A DNA stretch of 36,478 bases from Verrucomicrobiales bacterium (GCA_028280355.1 JANQMB010000239.1:1-36478); one strand, 5' to 3'; positions 16,631-25,333 are shown, counted from the stretch's first letter. The notes: generated by a model from the letters alone, not told the origin. Numbers and translations: made by a program.

Positions 16631-16927
16631 CTGCGGGGGGGCCTTCATCGCCTCCTCCACCGCCGCGTCCTGCTCCTCCTGGCTCGGGAGAGCGGGGGGG
16701 CGGTGTGCGGCGGGGTTTTTCTCCAGCTCGGCGATGGCCGCCTTCTCGTCGACGTCCGGGTTCTCCGTCAGCTCCCTCTTGATCGCCTCGAGTTCCTCCT
16801 CGGGGGAGGGTCGCGAGATCTCCTCCGCCTCCGCGGCCGCCTTCTTGGCCTGTTCGTGATACTCCTCGGGGATCGCCTCGAGGATGTGTTCCATGTTCTC
16901 TTGCAGACTTTTCGCGACTTTGCTCAT
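16619..16927 (-). CDS. Small acidic helical hypothetical protein
   Basis: 102 residues from the ATG at 16927. It is highly charged and Glu/Lys/Ala-rich, with no Cys, membrane span or signal peptide: LQENMEHILEAIPEEYHEQAKKAAAEAEEI, then SPEEELEAIKRELTENPDVDEKAAIAELEKNP, and a Pro/Gln tail. It is expected to be helical and largely disordered at the end. No family is recognised; it could be a small stress or scaffold protein. A longer frame upstream is low-complexity and unlikely. The gene lies downstream of the PhyH gene on the same strand with about 210 bases between, and converges on the glutaredoxin gene. Confidence 0.68.
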   Translation of the reverse strand: MSKVAKSLQENMEHILEAIPEEYHEQAKKAAAEAEEISRPSPEEELEAIKRELTENPDVDEKAAIAELEKNPAAHRPPALPSQEEQDAAVEEAMKAPPQGGA

Positions 16928-17137
16928 TGGTCTTTGTTTCGTTGCTCGCGAACGGTGACGGTACGGGACGCGCAGATACCCACCTGCCGCTACCGATCCC
17001 CCATCATGTGTCCTCCAGCCGAAGTCCGTTCGTCGTTTTGCCATCGGCACCGACAGACCGGTGCCCATCCCCGTTCTAGCCCCTGCAAGGGAATGTTGTC
17101 AAGCGCATCGGATACATCAGGCGACGTCGTTTCTCCC

Positions 17138-17977
17138 CTAGGCTTCCATCACCGGGCGGGCGGCCCCCTGGCGCTCCGAGGCCCTGAGGAAACGCTCGAC
17201 GGAGGCCCGCAGCCGCGGGGGCATGCGGGCGGAATGGCCCGCGGTCGCGAGCGCGGCGTAATCCTGCTGCTCGATGGTCCAGATCGGCGTGCGTTCCGCC
17301 CAGAAACTCGAGATCAGGGTCCAGCGCGGGCGGCCTTCGCGGTTCAGCCCCCGGTGTAGCGTGTTGGCGTGGCGGAACACGATGTCGCCGGGTTCGAGCT
17401 CGACGGTGACCTCCCCGGGGAGTTTCCCATCGGGGTTCCCGCGGTAGGCCGCCAGCTCCCCCGCGGTCGGCGCCCGCCGGTGGCTCCCGGGGACCACCTG
17501 CAGGAAGCGGTCGCCCGGCTGCAGCGGCGCCTGGATCGAACACTGCCGGGCGCTGTCGCGCGACAGGACGGCCAACTCGTTCGGGTTCCCGATCTCGCAG
17601 TTGTCCCGGTGCCAAGGGGTGCTGTAGGGGATCCCCGAGCCACAGGTGAACAGGGCCAGCCAGCTGGCCCGAACCGGGGAATCCAGGAGCTGCTCGATGG
17701 CCGGGATGACGACCGCGTCGAGCCAACCGCCGAACACGGTGTCGTATTTCTCCGGCGTCAGCAGGTCGTTGATCACCGCCGGCAGGAGCCGTTCGCGGTC
17801 GAGCCAGCGGAACGGCGCCAACTCGCCCGCCGCCGCCCGTTCGACCATCCCCCCGATCGCGGCCGACATCCCCCGCGCCCGGTCGCGGCCGTAGGCGCGG
17901 CGGACGACGAGGTACCCGTCGTCCCTCCAGGCCGCCCGCTGGGTTTCGCTGAGGGGGGCCGCCACCGCCTCCGGCAT
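17138..17977 (-). CDS. Phytanoyl-CoA dioxygenase (PhyH) family protein
   Basis: 279 residues from the ATG at 17977; a GTG at 17986 would add three. The protein is a Fe(II)/2-oxoglutarate oxygenase of the PhyH type: WRDDGYLVVRRAYG at the N terminus (the usual opening 'dGylvv'), STPWHRDNCEIG with the metal-binding His123-x-Asp125, the substrate region LQVVPGSHRRAP, and GDIVFRHANTLHRGLNREGRPRW with metal ligand His208 and 2-oxoglutarate-binding Arg218. The length is usual for the family. Members hydroxylate small molecules, lipids or peptides using O2 and 2-oxoglutarate. The gene follows the GNAT gene by 24 bases, so they probably form an operon divergent from the DUF6916/tail-collar pair. The substrate is unknown. 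Confidence 0.92.
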   Translation of the reverse strand: MPEAVAAPLSETQRAAWRDDGYLVVRRAYGRDRARGMSAAIGGMVERAAAGELAPFRWLDRERLLPAVINDLLTPEKYDTVFGGWLDAVVIPAIEQLLDSPVRASWLALFTCGSGIPYSTPWHRDNCEIGNPNELAVLSRDSARQCSIQAPLQPGDRFLQVVPGSHRRAPTAGELAAYRGNPDGKLPGEVTVELEPGDIVFRHANTLHRGLNREGRPRWTLISSFWAERTPIWTIEQQDYAALATAGHSARMPPRLRASVERFLRASERQGAARPVMEA

Positions 17978-18001
17978 GGTCTCCACGAGGTCGCGCCCCG
18001 C

Positions 18002-18481
18002 TCAGGCGATGACCGTCGCCGCGCTCCAGAGCATGAAGTTCGAGCGGTCCGTCTCGAACTTCAGCGCGAACCCGAGGCGCTCCGCCAGACGGTTCGCGCG
18101 CGACCCCTTGGGGACGTGGACGCCGACGTCCTTGCGCTCGCCGCGCGCCTCGTCACACAGGTCGCCGATCAGCCTCGTCCCCACCCCCTGGTTCTGGAAC
18201 TTGGGTAGCAGGCTGAGGTCGAGGATGCGGATCTCGTCCTTGCGCCGGTCGAGGTAGATCCGCCCGGCCCGCTCGCCGTCCACCAGCACGAGCCGGTAGG
18301 AGGCGCGCGGGAACTTCGACCGGTAGGACGAGTGCTGCGCCTTGAACTGGTGTTCCAGATAGATCGCCTGCTGGTGCGCGGTCCAGCCCATCGGCGCCAC
18401 CTCCTCTGCCCGTGATGTCGAGAAGACCTCAAAGAGGAAATCCCGATCCTTCGCCGTCACCCGGCGGAACCTGATATCCAT
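18002..18481 (-). CDS. GNAT-family N-acetyltransferase (tail-collar-neighbourhood type)
   Basis: 159 residues from the ATG at 18481. The N terminus IRFRRVTAKDRDFLFEVFSTSRAEEVAPMGW and the segment HQQAIYLEHQFKAQHSSYR are the signature of a GNAT subgroup that, to my knowledge, is repeatedly encoded beside microcystin-dependent/phage-tail-collar genes. The acetyl-CoA motif is FQNQGVGTRLIGDL (Gln96-x-x-Gly99-x-Gly101). A following AERLGFALKFE matches the terminal beta-strand region of the fold. It would transfer an acetyl group to an amine of a small molecule or protein. It shares a divergent intergenic region of about 250 bases with the DUF6916-like gene, and its stop is 24 bases before the PhyH start. 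The fold is firm; the acceptor is unknown. Confidence 0.92.
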   Translation of the reverse strand: MDIRFRRVTAKDRDFLFEVFSTSRAEEVAPMGWTAHQQAIYLEHQFKAQHSSYRSKFPRASYRLVLVDGERAGRIYLDRRKDEIRILDLSLLPKFQNQGVGTRLIGDLCDEARGERKDVGVHVPKGSRANRLAERLGFALKFETDRSNFMLWSAATVIA

Positions 18482-18591
18482 AGCGACACATGGACTAACA
18501 TAATCAGCGCCGCCGCGTCAAGACATGTGCCGCAACGCCAAGACACCCGCTAGACCGCGCTGCTGCGGCGCGATCACGTCCCACATTGGGC

Positions 18592-18620
18592 TTGACTGGC
18601 TCGGGGCTGGGCGATCTAAT
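18592..18620 (+). promoter_or_regulatory. Sigma-70-like promoter upstream of the DUF6916/tail-collar genes
   Basis: TTGACT (18592-18597), a 17-base spacer, then TCTAAT (18615-18620). Both hexamers differ from consensus by one base. The remaining ~108 bases to the ATG at 18729 form a leader that contains a weak AAAAAT/ATTTTT hairpin (18639-18655). Confidence 0.5.
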
Positions 18621-18728
18621 GCTAATGACGGCGGGGGAAAAAATGAGGGATTTTTATAAACGGGTGGGGGTGCCTGAGGGCTGATACCGGAGACCGAGAT
18701 GTAGAGGGGGGTTGTCAACTGTGGAGCG

Positions 18729-19031
18729 ATGGGCGAGAGACATTTAGAACTGGCTGATTTCGAGGGGCTTGTGAATGAGCTGTTCGCCTTCTCGGTGGAT
18801 GGGGTGGAAGAGGTGATCGAGGGGGAACTGGTGGCCACGAAATACATCCGATCCGACACCGGGGTCGACCGCAAACCGTTCTGTGTCGATTTCAAGTTCC
18901 CGCCGGGGTCCAACCTCGAACAAGCGGTCTACCGCGTTCACAACGAGGGGCTCGGTGAGGCGACACAGATGTTCCTCGCGCCATACGCCGGCGACGACAC
19001 GGGTTGGTACATGACGGCACAGTTCAACTGA
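18729..19031 (+). CDS. DUF6916-like protein encoded beside a tail-collar gene
   Basis: 100 residues from the ATG at 18729, preceded by GGAG. The order LADFEGLVNELFAF, ELVATKYI, FCVDFKFPPGSNLEQAVYRVHNEGLGEATQMFLAPYAG and YMTAQFN matches what I recall of the DUF6916 domain, a small beta-rich protein usually encoded next to microcystin-dependent (tail-collar) proteins. No signal peptide is seen. The gene lies about 100 bases before the tail-collar gene on the same strand, and the partner GNAT gene is just upstream and divergent. Its function is not established; a role in folding, loading or regulation of the collar protein is inference from context. Confidence 0.78.
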   Translation: MGERHLELADFEGLVNELFAFSVDGVEEVIEGELVATKYIRSDTGVDRKPFCVDFKFPPGSNLEQAVYRVHNEGLGEATQMFLAPYAGDDTGWYMTAQFN

Positions 19032-19132
19032 CCCCCACCGAGATCGATGGGCGGCACCCGGGAGGCTGGCGGAAGCGGTTTTGTGGGATCTGCCCCAACC
19101 AGAACAGAACAACAAAACCGGAGAAAGAAGAT

Positions 19133-19642
19133 ATGGAACCATACGTAGGACAGATTCAGCCATTCGGCTTCAGCTTCCCGCCGCGAGGTTGGGCGTTTTG
19201 CGACGGGACGCAGCTGCCGATCGCCCAGTATACGGCGCTCTTTAGCCTCCTGGGCACCACCTTCGGCGGCGATGGGCGGGTGACCTTCGCCCTACCGGAC
19301 CTGCGCGGTCGCTACATCCGCCACGTCGGTACCGGGCCGGGCCTCGACCACGTGTCCTGGGGCGAGAGGGGGGGCGACTACGAGTTGACCATCACCACCT
19401 CCCATATGCCCTCGCATACCCACAACTACACCCCGCAAGCGTCGTCCTCAGGCCCCGACCAAGACGACCCGGCGAACCACTATCCGGCCACCGGCACGTT
19501 CTACCACGAGACTGCCGACGAGGTCATGGGATCGAGCACCACCGCCGCCACCGGCGGCGGCCAACCCATCAACAGTCTGAACCCCTTCCTGGGCATCTAC
19601 GTGTCGATCGCCCTCACCGGGATCTACCCGTCCCGCAACTAG
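19133..19642 (+). CDS. Phage-tail-collar / microcystin-dependent (MdpB-like) protein
   Basis: 169 residues from the ATG at 19133, preceded by GGAG; the frame extends upstream but has no signal there. The tail-collar domain is clear: YVGQIQPFGFSFPPRGWAFCDGTQLPI near the N terminus, then LFSLLGTTFGGDGRVTFALPDLRGRYIRHVGTGPG. A His-rich SHMPSHTHNYTP loop is next, with the end INSLNPFLGIYVSIALTGIYPSRN. Homologues form trimeric fibre or adhesin parts, and bacterial chromosomal copies are named microcystin-dependent proteins. It follows the DUF6916-like gene, and a strong 15-base-pair hairpin (19662-19702) closes the unit. It is not in an intact prophage: no other phage structural gene is visible. 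Confidence 0.92.
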   Translation: MEPYVGQIQPFGFSFPPRGWAFCDGTQLPIAQYTALFSLLGTTFGGDGRVTFALPDLRGRYIRHVGTGPGLDHVSWGERGGDYELTITTSHMPSHTHNYTPQASSSGPDQDDPANHYPATGTFYHETADEVMGSSTTAATGGGQPINSLNPFLGIYVSIALTGIYPSRN

Positions 19643-19661
19643 GGGGCTCCACTGCTCAACT

Positions 19662-19702
19662 GGCTGGCGGGCGGCCACATGAACATAGGCCGCCCGCCAG
19701 CC
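19662..19702 (+). terminator. Perfect 15-base-pair hairpin after the tail-collar gene
   Basis: Arms at 19662-19676 and 19688-19702 are exact inverse complements, with an 11-base loop (ACATGAACATA). It starts 20 bases after the stop at 19642. No T-run follows, as is common in GC-rich genomes; transcription termination or mRNA protection are both possible. Confidence 0.6.
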
Positions 19703-19926
19703 CACTCGACTATCTCCCCCTGAGAAACTCGCTCCCGATACCTTTCGAAAATCCAAGGATCTCACATCCGCCACCAGACCATCTCTCTAAGTTTTCTTGA
19801 TAATTTAGAAAATTAAGATAGGGAGGGGAGGAGGTTGTGCGGATGGACGAGGTTCGATGTTCTACGATCGGAGGCTCCACGAGGTGTGGTGCCCTCCCGC
19901 TTTTGTCTCACAAGCGACCGCGGATT

Positions 19927-22900
19927 ATGAAACTCTATCCTACGATGGCGATCCCGCTGGGGCGGCTCGCTGTGACCCTCCCCTTTCTGACCCTGCCGGC
20001 GGCGACGTGGGCGGACACGATTTTCTCGGAGAACTTCAACTCCAACTCGGGGTACACCGCCCCCGGCACCTTCGGGAACGGCTCGGGCACGAGCACCGCC
20101 GCCTTCTCCCGCGTCAACTCCTCCGGCCAGACCCTCGACGGCGGCTCGGTGGCCATCAGCCTGGACGGGACCCAGTCGTCCTTCGGGGGCTTCAGCGGCA
20201 ACTTCTTCTTCACCGACAACATCGATGCGGGGGGGAACAGTTCGGACACCAGAACTATCACCTTCCCGTCGCAGAACACGGCGGGTTTCACCAGCATGAT
20301 GTTCTCCATGAAGGTGGCGGCGGGGGACAGCGGCTCCACCAGCGACAACAACCCGCCGAGCGACATCGACCACTTCCTCGCCGTCATCTACTCCACTGAC
20401 GGCGGCACCAACTGGATCCCGGGCCTGATCTTCAACGTCGTCGGCCCGACCTCGGACGCTACGAACAAGAACCTGGCCAAAGTGTCGACGATCACCCCCA
20501 CCGGCGGCGCCACCCTCACCTCGCTGGGCAACAGCATCCAATCGAGCGAGAACATCGCCAACGGGGGGTCGAGCGGGGCCACCGCGCTCGTCCCCTACTC
20601 GGAGTTCAACAATGCGGGAGGCGCCGTGCTCAACGCCAATGCCCAATCGTTCAGCTTCTCCATCCCCGACGCCTCCACCGTGCAGATCAAGCTCGTCATG
20701 CGCGCCGACGACACCCACGTCGAGTTCGCCTTCGACGACATCCTGTTGCAGGGCGACCCGGTGGCGGCCAACCCGGCGCCCACCCGTGTCAACACGACCG
20801 CGGCCGACGTCGGCGAGCCCGATATCGGCGCCACCAGCTACAGCTTCACCGTCCAGTATGCGGACGACTCGGCGGTCGTGGCCTCCACCATCGGCCCCGC
20901 CGACGTCACCGTCACCGGACCGGGCGGCCCGCTGACGGTCACCGGCGGCAGCACCAGTGACCCGAGCGGCACGCCGGTCACCGCGACCTATACGGTGACG
21001 CCGCCCGGCGGCTCCTGGGACGCCGCCGACAACGGCACCTACAACATCGCGGTGGCCGCCAACCAGGTCGGCGACGACGGCACCCCGCAGCTCTTCGTCG
21101 CCGCCGGGGCGGCGGGCTCGTTCAACGTCAACGCCACCAACACGACCCCGGTGGCCGACGGCGTGTTCGCCGCCGACGTGCCCTTCGACGGCTTCGGCGC
21201 CACCAGCTACAGTTTCACGATCAGCTACTCGGACGTCGGCGGCATCGACGCCTCCTCGATCGGGCCGGCCGACGTCACCGTCACCGGACCGGGCGGCCCG
21301 CTGACGGTCACCGGTGGTTCGACGTCTGATCCCAACGGGCCGTCGGTGACCGCCACCTACACGGTGACCCCGCCGGGTGGTGCGTGGGACAGCGCCGACG
21401 ACGGCACCTACACGATCGGCATCGTCGGCAGCCAGGTGTTCGACGTGGCCTCGGCCGCGGTCGCCGCCAACGCCAGCGCGGCGACCTTCAGCGTCTCCTC
21501 GGCCCAGGTCAGCTGCGAGACCTTCGAGACCGACGGCGCCGGCACCCGCTACACGATCACCGGCGGCACGGCGTTCCACACCGGGGCGAACACCTATTTC
21601 ACCCGCATCAACGACACCAACGGCAACACTGCCGGTGGCGAGACGCCGGCGATCGACCTCGACGGCGACACCGACGATGAGTACGACGATTTCGCCGGCC
21701 AGTGGTACTTCGCCGCGGAGGACGTCGACGCCGGCGGCGGCGGCGGGGCGTTCCGGGTGATCGACCTCAACACGATCAACACGGCGAGCCACGACACCCT
21801 CGTGTTCTCCGGCCTGTTCGGGGCGGGGGACACCGACAGCATCCCCTCCTACGACTCCGACCACTTCCTGGCCGTGCTCTACAGCACCGACGGCGGCACC
21901 AACTACACCCCCGGCCTGGTGTTCCGGGCCAACGTGACCTCGAGCGACGCCACCAACGCGGCCTTCGCCAAGGTCAACACCATCGCGGCCTCCGGCGCCA
22001 ACGGCGTCAACACCCTCCAGGACCTCGGCGCGCGCCTGTCGGCGGGTACGATCGTCAGCGGCACCTCGGCGGGGGCGGTGTACTCCTACATGCTCGCCGA
22101 CAGCGGCATCAACGCGGCGGCCGGCACCGCCCTGACCCACGCCCTGATGCCGTTCAATTTCACCATCCCCGGCACCCCGGCGGCGGTCGATATCCGGATC
22201 GTCCTTCGCTCCGACGGCACCAACATGGAGATGGCCTTCGACCAGCTCAAGCTCTCCGGCAACTTCCTCGGCGTCAACGCCGCGCCCTCCGTCCTCAGCA
22301 CCACGGCCACCAACGTCGGGGAGCCCGACATCGGCGCCTCCAGCTACAGCTTCACCGTCCAGTATGCGGACGACTCCGCGGTCGTGGCCTCCACCATCGG
22401 CACGGCCGACGTCACCGTCACCGGACCGGGCGGCCCGCTGACGGTCACCGGCGGCAGTACCTCCGACCCGAACGGCAGCCCGGTGACCGCCACCTACACG
22501 GTGACGCCGCCCGGCGGCTCCTGGGACGCTGCCGACAACGGCACTTACAACATCGCGGTGGTCGGCAACCAGGTCGGCGACGACGGCACCGTCCAGCTCT
22601 TCGTCCCGGCCGGGGCGGCGGGCTCGTTCAGCGTCAACGCCACCAACAACAGCCCGGTGGTCTCGGGCTCCTCCGCCCCCGACGTCATCTTCACCGACTT
22701 CGGCGCCACCTCCTACAGCTTCACCGTCACCTACACCGACGGCGGCGCGGTCGACGCCTCTACCATCGGCGCCTCCGACGTCACCGTCACCGGCCCGGGC
22801 GGCCCGCTGACGGTCACCGGCGGCAGCACCAGTGACTCGGACGGCAGCCCGGTGACCGCCACCTACACGGTGACGCCGCCCGGCGGCTCCTGGGACGGCG

Positions 22901-24639
22901 CCGACAGCGGCACCTACACCATCGGGCTGGTCGGCTCCCAGGTGTCCGACACCCTCGGCGCGAGCGCCGCCGCCAACGCCTCGCTGGCGAGCTTCCAGGT
23001 CCTTGCCGGCAAGCTGCTCAACGAGGGCTTCGAGACCGACGGCGAGGGCACGCGCTACACGACCAACGGGGGCACGGCGAACCACTTCTTCAACCCGGGC
23101 TCCTCCACCGACTACTTCACCCGCGTCGTCGACACCGGCTCCGGCCCGAGCCCGGCGATCCTGCTCGACGCCGACCCGGCCGGGACCAACTACTCCAGCT
23201 TCGCGGGGACGGGCTACTTCGCCGCCGAAAATGTCGATTTCGGCAGCCGGCCGGCGTTCCGGGTGGTCGATTTTACCCCGATCGACACCTCGTCGTTCAC
23301 CGGGCTCGGGTTCATGGGCCTGTTCGGGGCGGGGGACACCGACAGCAACCCCGCCTACGACTCCGACCACTTCCTGGCCGTGCTCTACAGCACCGACGGC
23401 GGCACGACCTACCTGCCCGGTCTGGTGTTCCGCGCCAACGTGACCTCGAGCGACGCCACCAACGGCGCCTTCGCGGAGGTCAATACGGTCACCCCGTCCG
23501 GCTCGAACGGCATCAACACCCTCGCCGACCTCGGCGCGCAGCTCTCTGCCGGCAGCATCGTGCTGTCGACGGGGAACTCCGACGTGTTCTCCTACATCGC
23601 CGCCGACTCCGGCTCCAACGCGGCCATCGGGACGGCGCTCGGCCCCGCCCTCCAGTCGTTCACCTTCAGCATCCCAGACGCCTCGGAGGTCCGCCTGCGC
23701 CTGGTTCTCCAGGCGGACGATACCAACGTCGAGATGGCCTTCGACAACCTCATGCTGACCGGCACCTCTACCGACTCCACCGGGCCGACCGCGGCCCTCG
23801 CCGACCCCGCCAACGGCGGCAACCCGACGGCCGCGGCTCTCAACGGTAACGGCTACATCGACGTCACCTTCGCCGACTCCGGCAGCGGCCTGAACCCGGC
23901 GACGGTCGGCGGCGACGAGTTCTCGCTCTCCGGCGCCGGCGCCGCGGGCGTCACCCTGGGCGGTACCGCGACCCTGCAGAGCGGCACCACCTACCGGTTC
24001 CCGTTCACCGGCTCGTTCGTCCCCGGGCCGGTGAGCGTCAGCTTCACCGCCTCGACCTTCGGCGACCTCGCAGGCAACCTGAACGCCGCCGCGGGCCAGG
24101 GCTTCACGGTCGCCAATAGCCCGCCGAACGCCACCGCCGACAGCGTTGACCGCTTCCCGACCCAGAGCGTGAAGATCCCGGTGGCCGACCTCCTGAGCGA
24201 CGACACCGACCCGGAGGGGGATACCCCGCTCTCGATCACGGGCGTGACCTACACCGGGGGCAACGGCGCCAGTGTGACCCTGTCGGGCGACACGGTGTTC
24301 TACAACCCGAACGGCCACACCGGGGCTGACACCTTCACCTACACCGTCCAGGACAGCCTGGGCAACAGCACCTCCGGCGTGCTGGTTTCGGTGAACATCA
24401 TCACCGACAACAGCGCCTCCGCCAACATCACCGACATCTCCTTCCCCGGCAACGGGACCGCGGTGGTCTCCGCCGTGGGCATCCCCGGCCGCTCCTACCG
24501 CGTGCAGACCTCCCCGACGCTCACCCCGGGGAGCTGGACCGACGCCGCCACGGTGGTCGCGGACGCCACCGGCGCCATCACCTATACCGACCCCGGCCCC
24601 CTGCCGCCGACGCGTTTCTACCGCACCGTCCATCCTTAG
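19927..24639 (+). CDS. Giant secreted multidomain repeat protein
   Basis: 1570 residues. The ATG at 19927 gives a signal peptide (cleavage near TLPAATWA-D); earlier in-frame starts lack one. Residues ~30-1280 are a large repeated unit. Each copy begins with a beta-rich jelly-roll-like domain (FSENFNSN, CETFETDGAGTRY and NEGFETDGEGTRY; SDHFLAV(I/L)YSTDGGT; VEFAFDD, MEMAFDQ and VEMAFDN), in three copies from about 30, 530 and 1030. The first two are followed by a pair of Ig-like repeats with DVTVTGPGGPLTVTGGST and TATYTVTPPGGSWD, so four such repeats in all. After 1281 come an Ig-like domain (PTAALADPANGG), a cadherin-like domain (LLSDDTDPEGD, HTGADTFTYTVQDSLGN, ~1398-1500) and a C-terminal domain SYRVQTSPTLTPGSW...RFYRTVHP. 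It is probably a surface adhesin or matrix protein. The repeat sequences are clear; binding function is inference. Confidence 0.93.
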   Translation: MKLYPTMAIPLGRLAVTLPFLTLPAATWADTIFSENFNSNSGYTAPGTFGNGSGTSTAAFSRVNSSGQTLDGGSVAISLDGTQSSFGGFSGNFFFTDNIDAGGNSSDTRTITFPSQNTAGFTSMMFSMKVAAGDSGSTSDNNPPSDIDHFLAVIYSTDGGTNWIPGLIFNVVGPTSDATNKNLAKVSTITPTGGATLTSLGNSIQSSENIANGGSSGATALVPYSEFNNAGGAVLNANAQSFSFSIPDASTVQIKLVMRADDTHVEFAFDDILLQGDPVAANPAPTRVNTTAADVGEPDIGATSYSFTVQYADDSAVVASTIGPADVTVTGPGGPLTVTGGSTSDPSGTPVTATYTVTPPGGSWDAADNGTYNIAVAANQVGDDGTPQLFVAAGAAGSFNVNATNTTPVADGVFAADVPFDGFGATSYSFTISYSDVGGIDASSIGPADVTVTGPGGPLTVTGGSTSDPNGPSVTATYTVTPPGGAWDSADDGTYTIGIVGSQVFDVASAAVAANASAATFSVSSAQVSCETFETDGAGTRYTITGGTAFHTGANTYFTRINDTNGNTAGGETPAIDLDGDTDDEYDDFAGQWYFAAEDVDAGGGGGAFRVIDLNTINTASHDTLVFSGLFGAGDTDSIPSYDSDHFLAVLYSTDGGTNYTPGLVFRANVTSSDATNAAFAKVNTIAASGANGVNTLQDLGARLSAGTIVSGTSAGAVYSYMLADSGINAAAGTALTHALMPFNFTIPGTPAAVDIRIVLRSDGTNMEMAFDQLKLSGNFLGVNAAPSVLSTTATNVGEPDIGASSYSFTVQYADDSAVVASTIGTADVTVTGPGGPLTVTGGSTSDPNGSPVTATYTVTPPGGSWDAADNGTYNIAVVGNQVGDDGTVQLFVPAGAAGSFSVNATNNSPVVSGSSAPDVIFTDFGATSYSFTVTYTDGGAVDASTIGASDVTVTGPGGPLTVTGGSTSDSDGSPVTATYTVTPPGGSWDGADSGTYTIGLVGSQVSDTLGASAAANASLASFQVLAGKLLNEGFETDGEGTRYTTNGGTANHFFNPGSSTDYFTRVVDTGSGPSPAILLDADPAGTNYSSFAGTGYFAAENVDFGSRPAFRVVDFTPIDTSSFTGLGFMGLFGAGDTDSNPAYDSDHFLAVLYSTDGGTTYLPGLVFRANVTSSDATNGAFAEVNTVTPSGSNGINTLADLGAQLSAGSIVLSTGNSDVFSYIAADSGSNAAIGTALGPALQSFTFSIPDASEVRLRLVLQADDTNVEMAFDNLMLTGTSTDSTGPTAALADPANGGNPTAAALNGNGYIDVTFADSGSGLNPATVGGDEFSLSGAGAAGVTLGGTATLQSGTTYRFPFTGSFVPGPVSVSFTASTFGDLAGNLNAAAGQGFTVANSPPNATADSVDRFPTQSVKIPVADLLSDDTDPEGDTPLSITGVTYTGGNGASVTLSGDTVFYNPNGHTGADTFTYTVQDSLGNSTSGVLVSVNIITDNSASANITDISFPGNGTAVVSAVGIPGRSYRVQTSPTLTPGSWTDAATVVADATGAITYTDPGPLPPTRFYRTVHP
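19990..23770 (+). repeat. Long tandem coding repeats of about 1.5 kb in the giant protein gene
   Basis: The GACCACTTCCT string recurs at about 20368, 21859 and 23365, spaced by about 1491 and 1506 bases. The block GTCACCGGACCGGGCGGCCC or a one-base variant recurs at about 20910, 21280, 22420 and 22785. Stretches around 20833 and 22339 are near-identical for many tens of bases, which indicates fairly recent duplication and ongoing recombination or homogenisation. Confidence 0.85.
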
Positions 24640-24670
24640 CAAGAGCTCAAAGACCGGTCCCGCACCCGCA

Positions 24671-25333
24671 ATGAAATCCGCCCTCCGCCTCTCCGCCGTC
24701 GCCGCCGCCCTCGCGGCCGCCCACCCGGCCGCCGGCGTCACCACTATCCACACGTTCAACGGGCTCGGGCTCGCGGTCCCAGACGGCAACCCCAGCGGCC
24801 TGGCCAACCTGCAGAACGTCAGCTCGCCGGGGATCACCACCATCACCTCGGTGAAGGTCACGGTCGACATCTCGGGGACTTTCAACGGCGACCTCTACGC
24901 CTACCTCCAACACAGCGGCGGCCTGGCGGTTCTCCTGAACCGGTCCGGCCGCACCGCGGGGAACGCCTTTGGGTACGACGACGACGGGTTCAACGTCACC
25001 TTCGATGACCTCGCCACGAACAACGTGCACACCTACCGCGACCAGGTCAACCCGACCGCCGGCAACCCGCTGACCGGGACCTGGCAACCCGACGCTCGCG
25101 CCGTCGACCCCGACCTGGTCGTCGATACCGACCCCCCCACCGCGACCCTCGCCGCGGCCTTCAACGGCAAGAACGCCAACGGGGACTGGACGCTCTTCGT
25201 CGCCGACCTCTCCGGCGGCTCGGCCCACACTCTCAACGGCTGGAGCCTCGAGATCACGGGGATCCCCGAGCCCTCGGGCGCGGTGCTGCTCGGCTTTGGT
25301 CTCGCCGCCCTCGCTGTCCGTCGGCGGCGCTAG
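24671..25333 (+). CDS. Proprotein-convertase P-domain protein with PEP-CTERM sorting tail
   Basis: 220 residues. The signal peptide is ALRLSAVAAALAAAHPAAG. The body resembles a P-domain (PF01483-like beta-sandwich found after subtilases): NLQNVSSPGITTITSVKVTVDI, SGTFNGDLYAYLQHSGGLAVLLNRSG, and ANGDWTLFVADLSGGSAHTLNGWSLEIT. The end is a PEP-CTERM sorting signal: the tripeptide PEP in GIPEPSGAVLLG, a hydrophobic helix and a basic cluster RRRR. Such tails are recognised by exosortase in the inner membrane. No protease domain precedes the P-domain, unlike its usual context. It lies 31 bases after the giant repeat protein on the same strand, so they are likely cotranscribed and both exported. Confidence 0.9.
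   Translation: MKSALRLSAVAAALAAAHPAAGVTTIHTFNGLGLAVPDGNPSGLANLQNVSSPGITTITSVKVTVDISGTFNGDLYAYLQHSGGLAVLLNRSGRTAGNAFGYDDDGFNVTFDDLATNNVHTYRDQVNPTAGNPLTGTWQPDARAVDPDLVVDTDPPTATLAAAFNGKNANGDWTLFVADLSGGSAHTLNGWSLEITGIPEPSGAVLLGFGLAALAVRRRR

Noticed and set aside
19133-19642. Prophage remnant around the tail-collar gene
   Set aside because: No integrase, capsid, terminase, portal or lysis gene is visible within the window.
20898-22870. Direct repeats that might be a CRISPR array
   Set aside because: The repeats are in-frame coding repeats of Ig-like domains, irregularly spaced by hundreds of bases.
19813-24885. Very long open frame (about 1690 codons) on the minus strand
   Set aside because: It mirrors the giant secreted protein. 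Its product is Gly/Val/Arg/Ala low-complexity with no domain, as expected opposite a GC-rich repeat gene.
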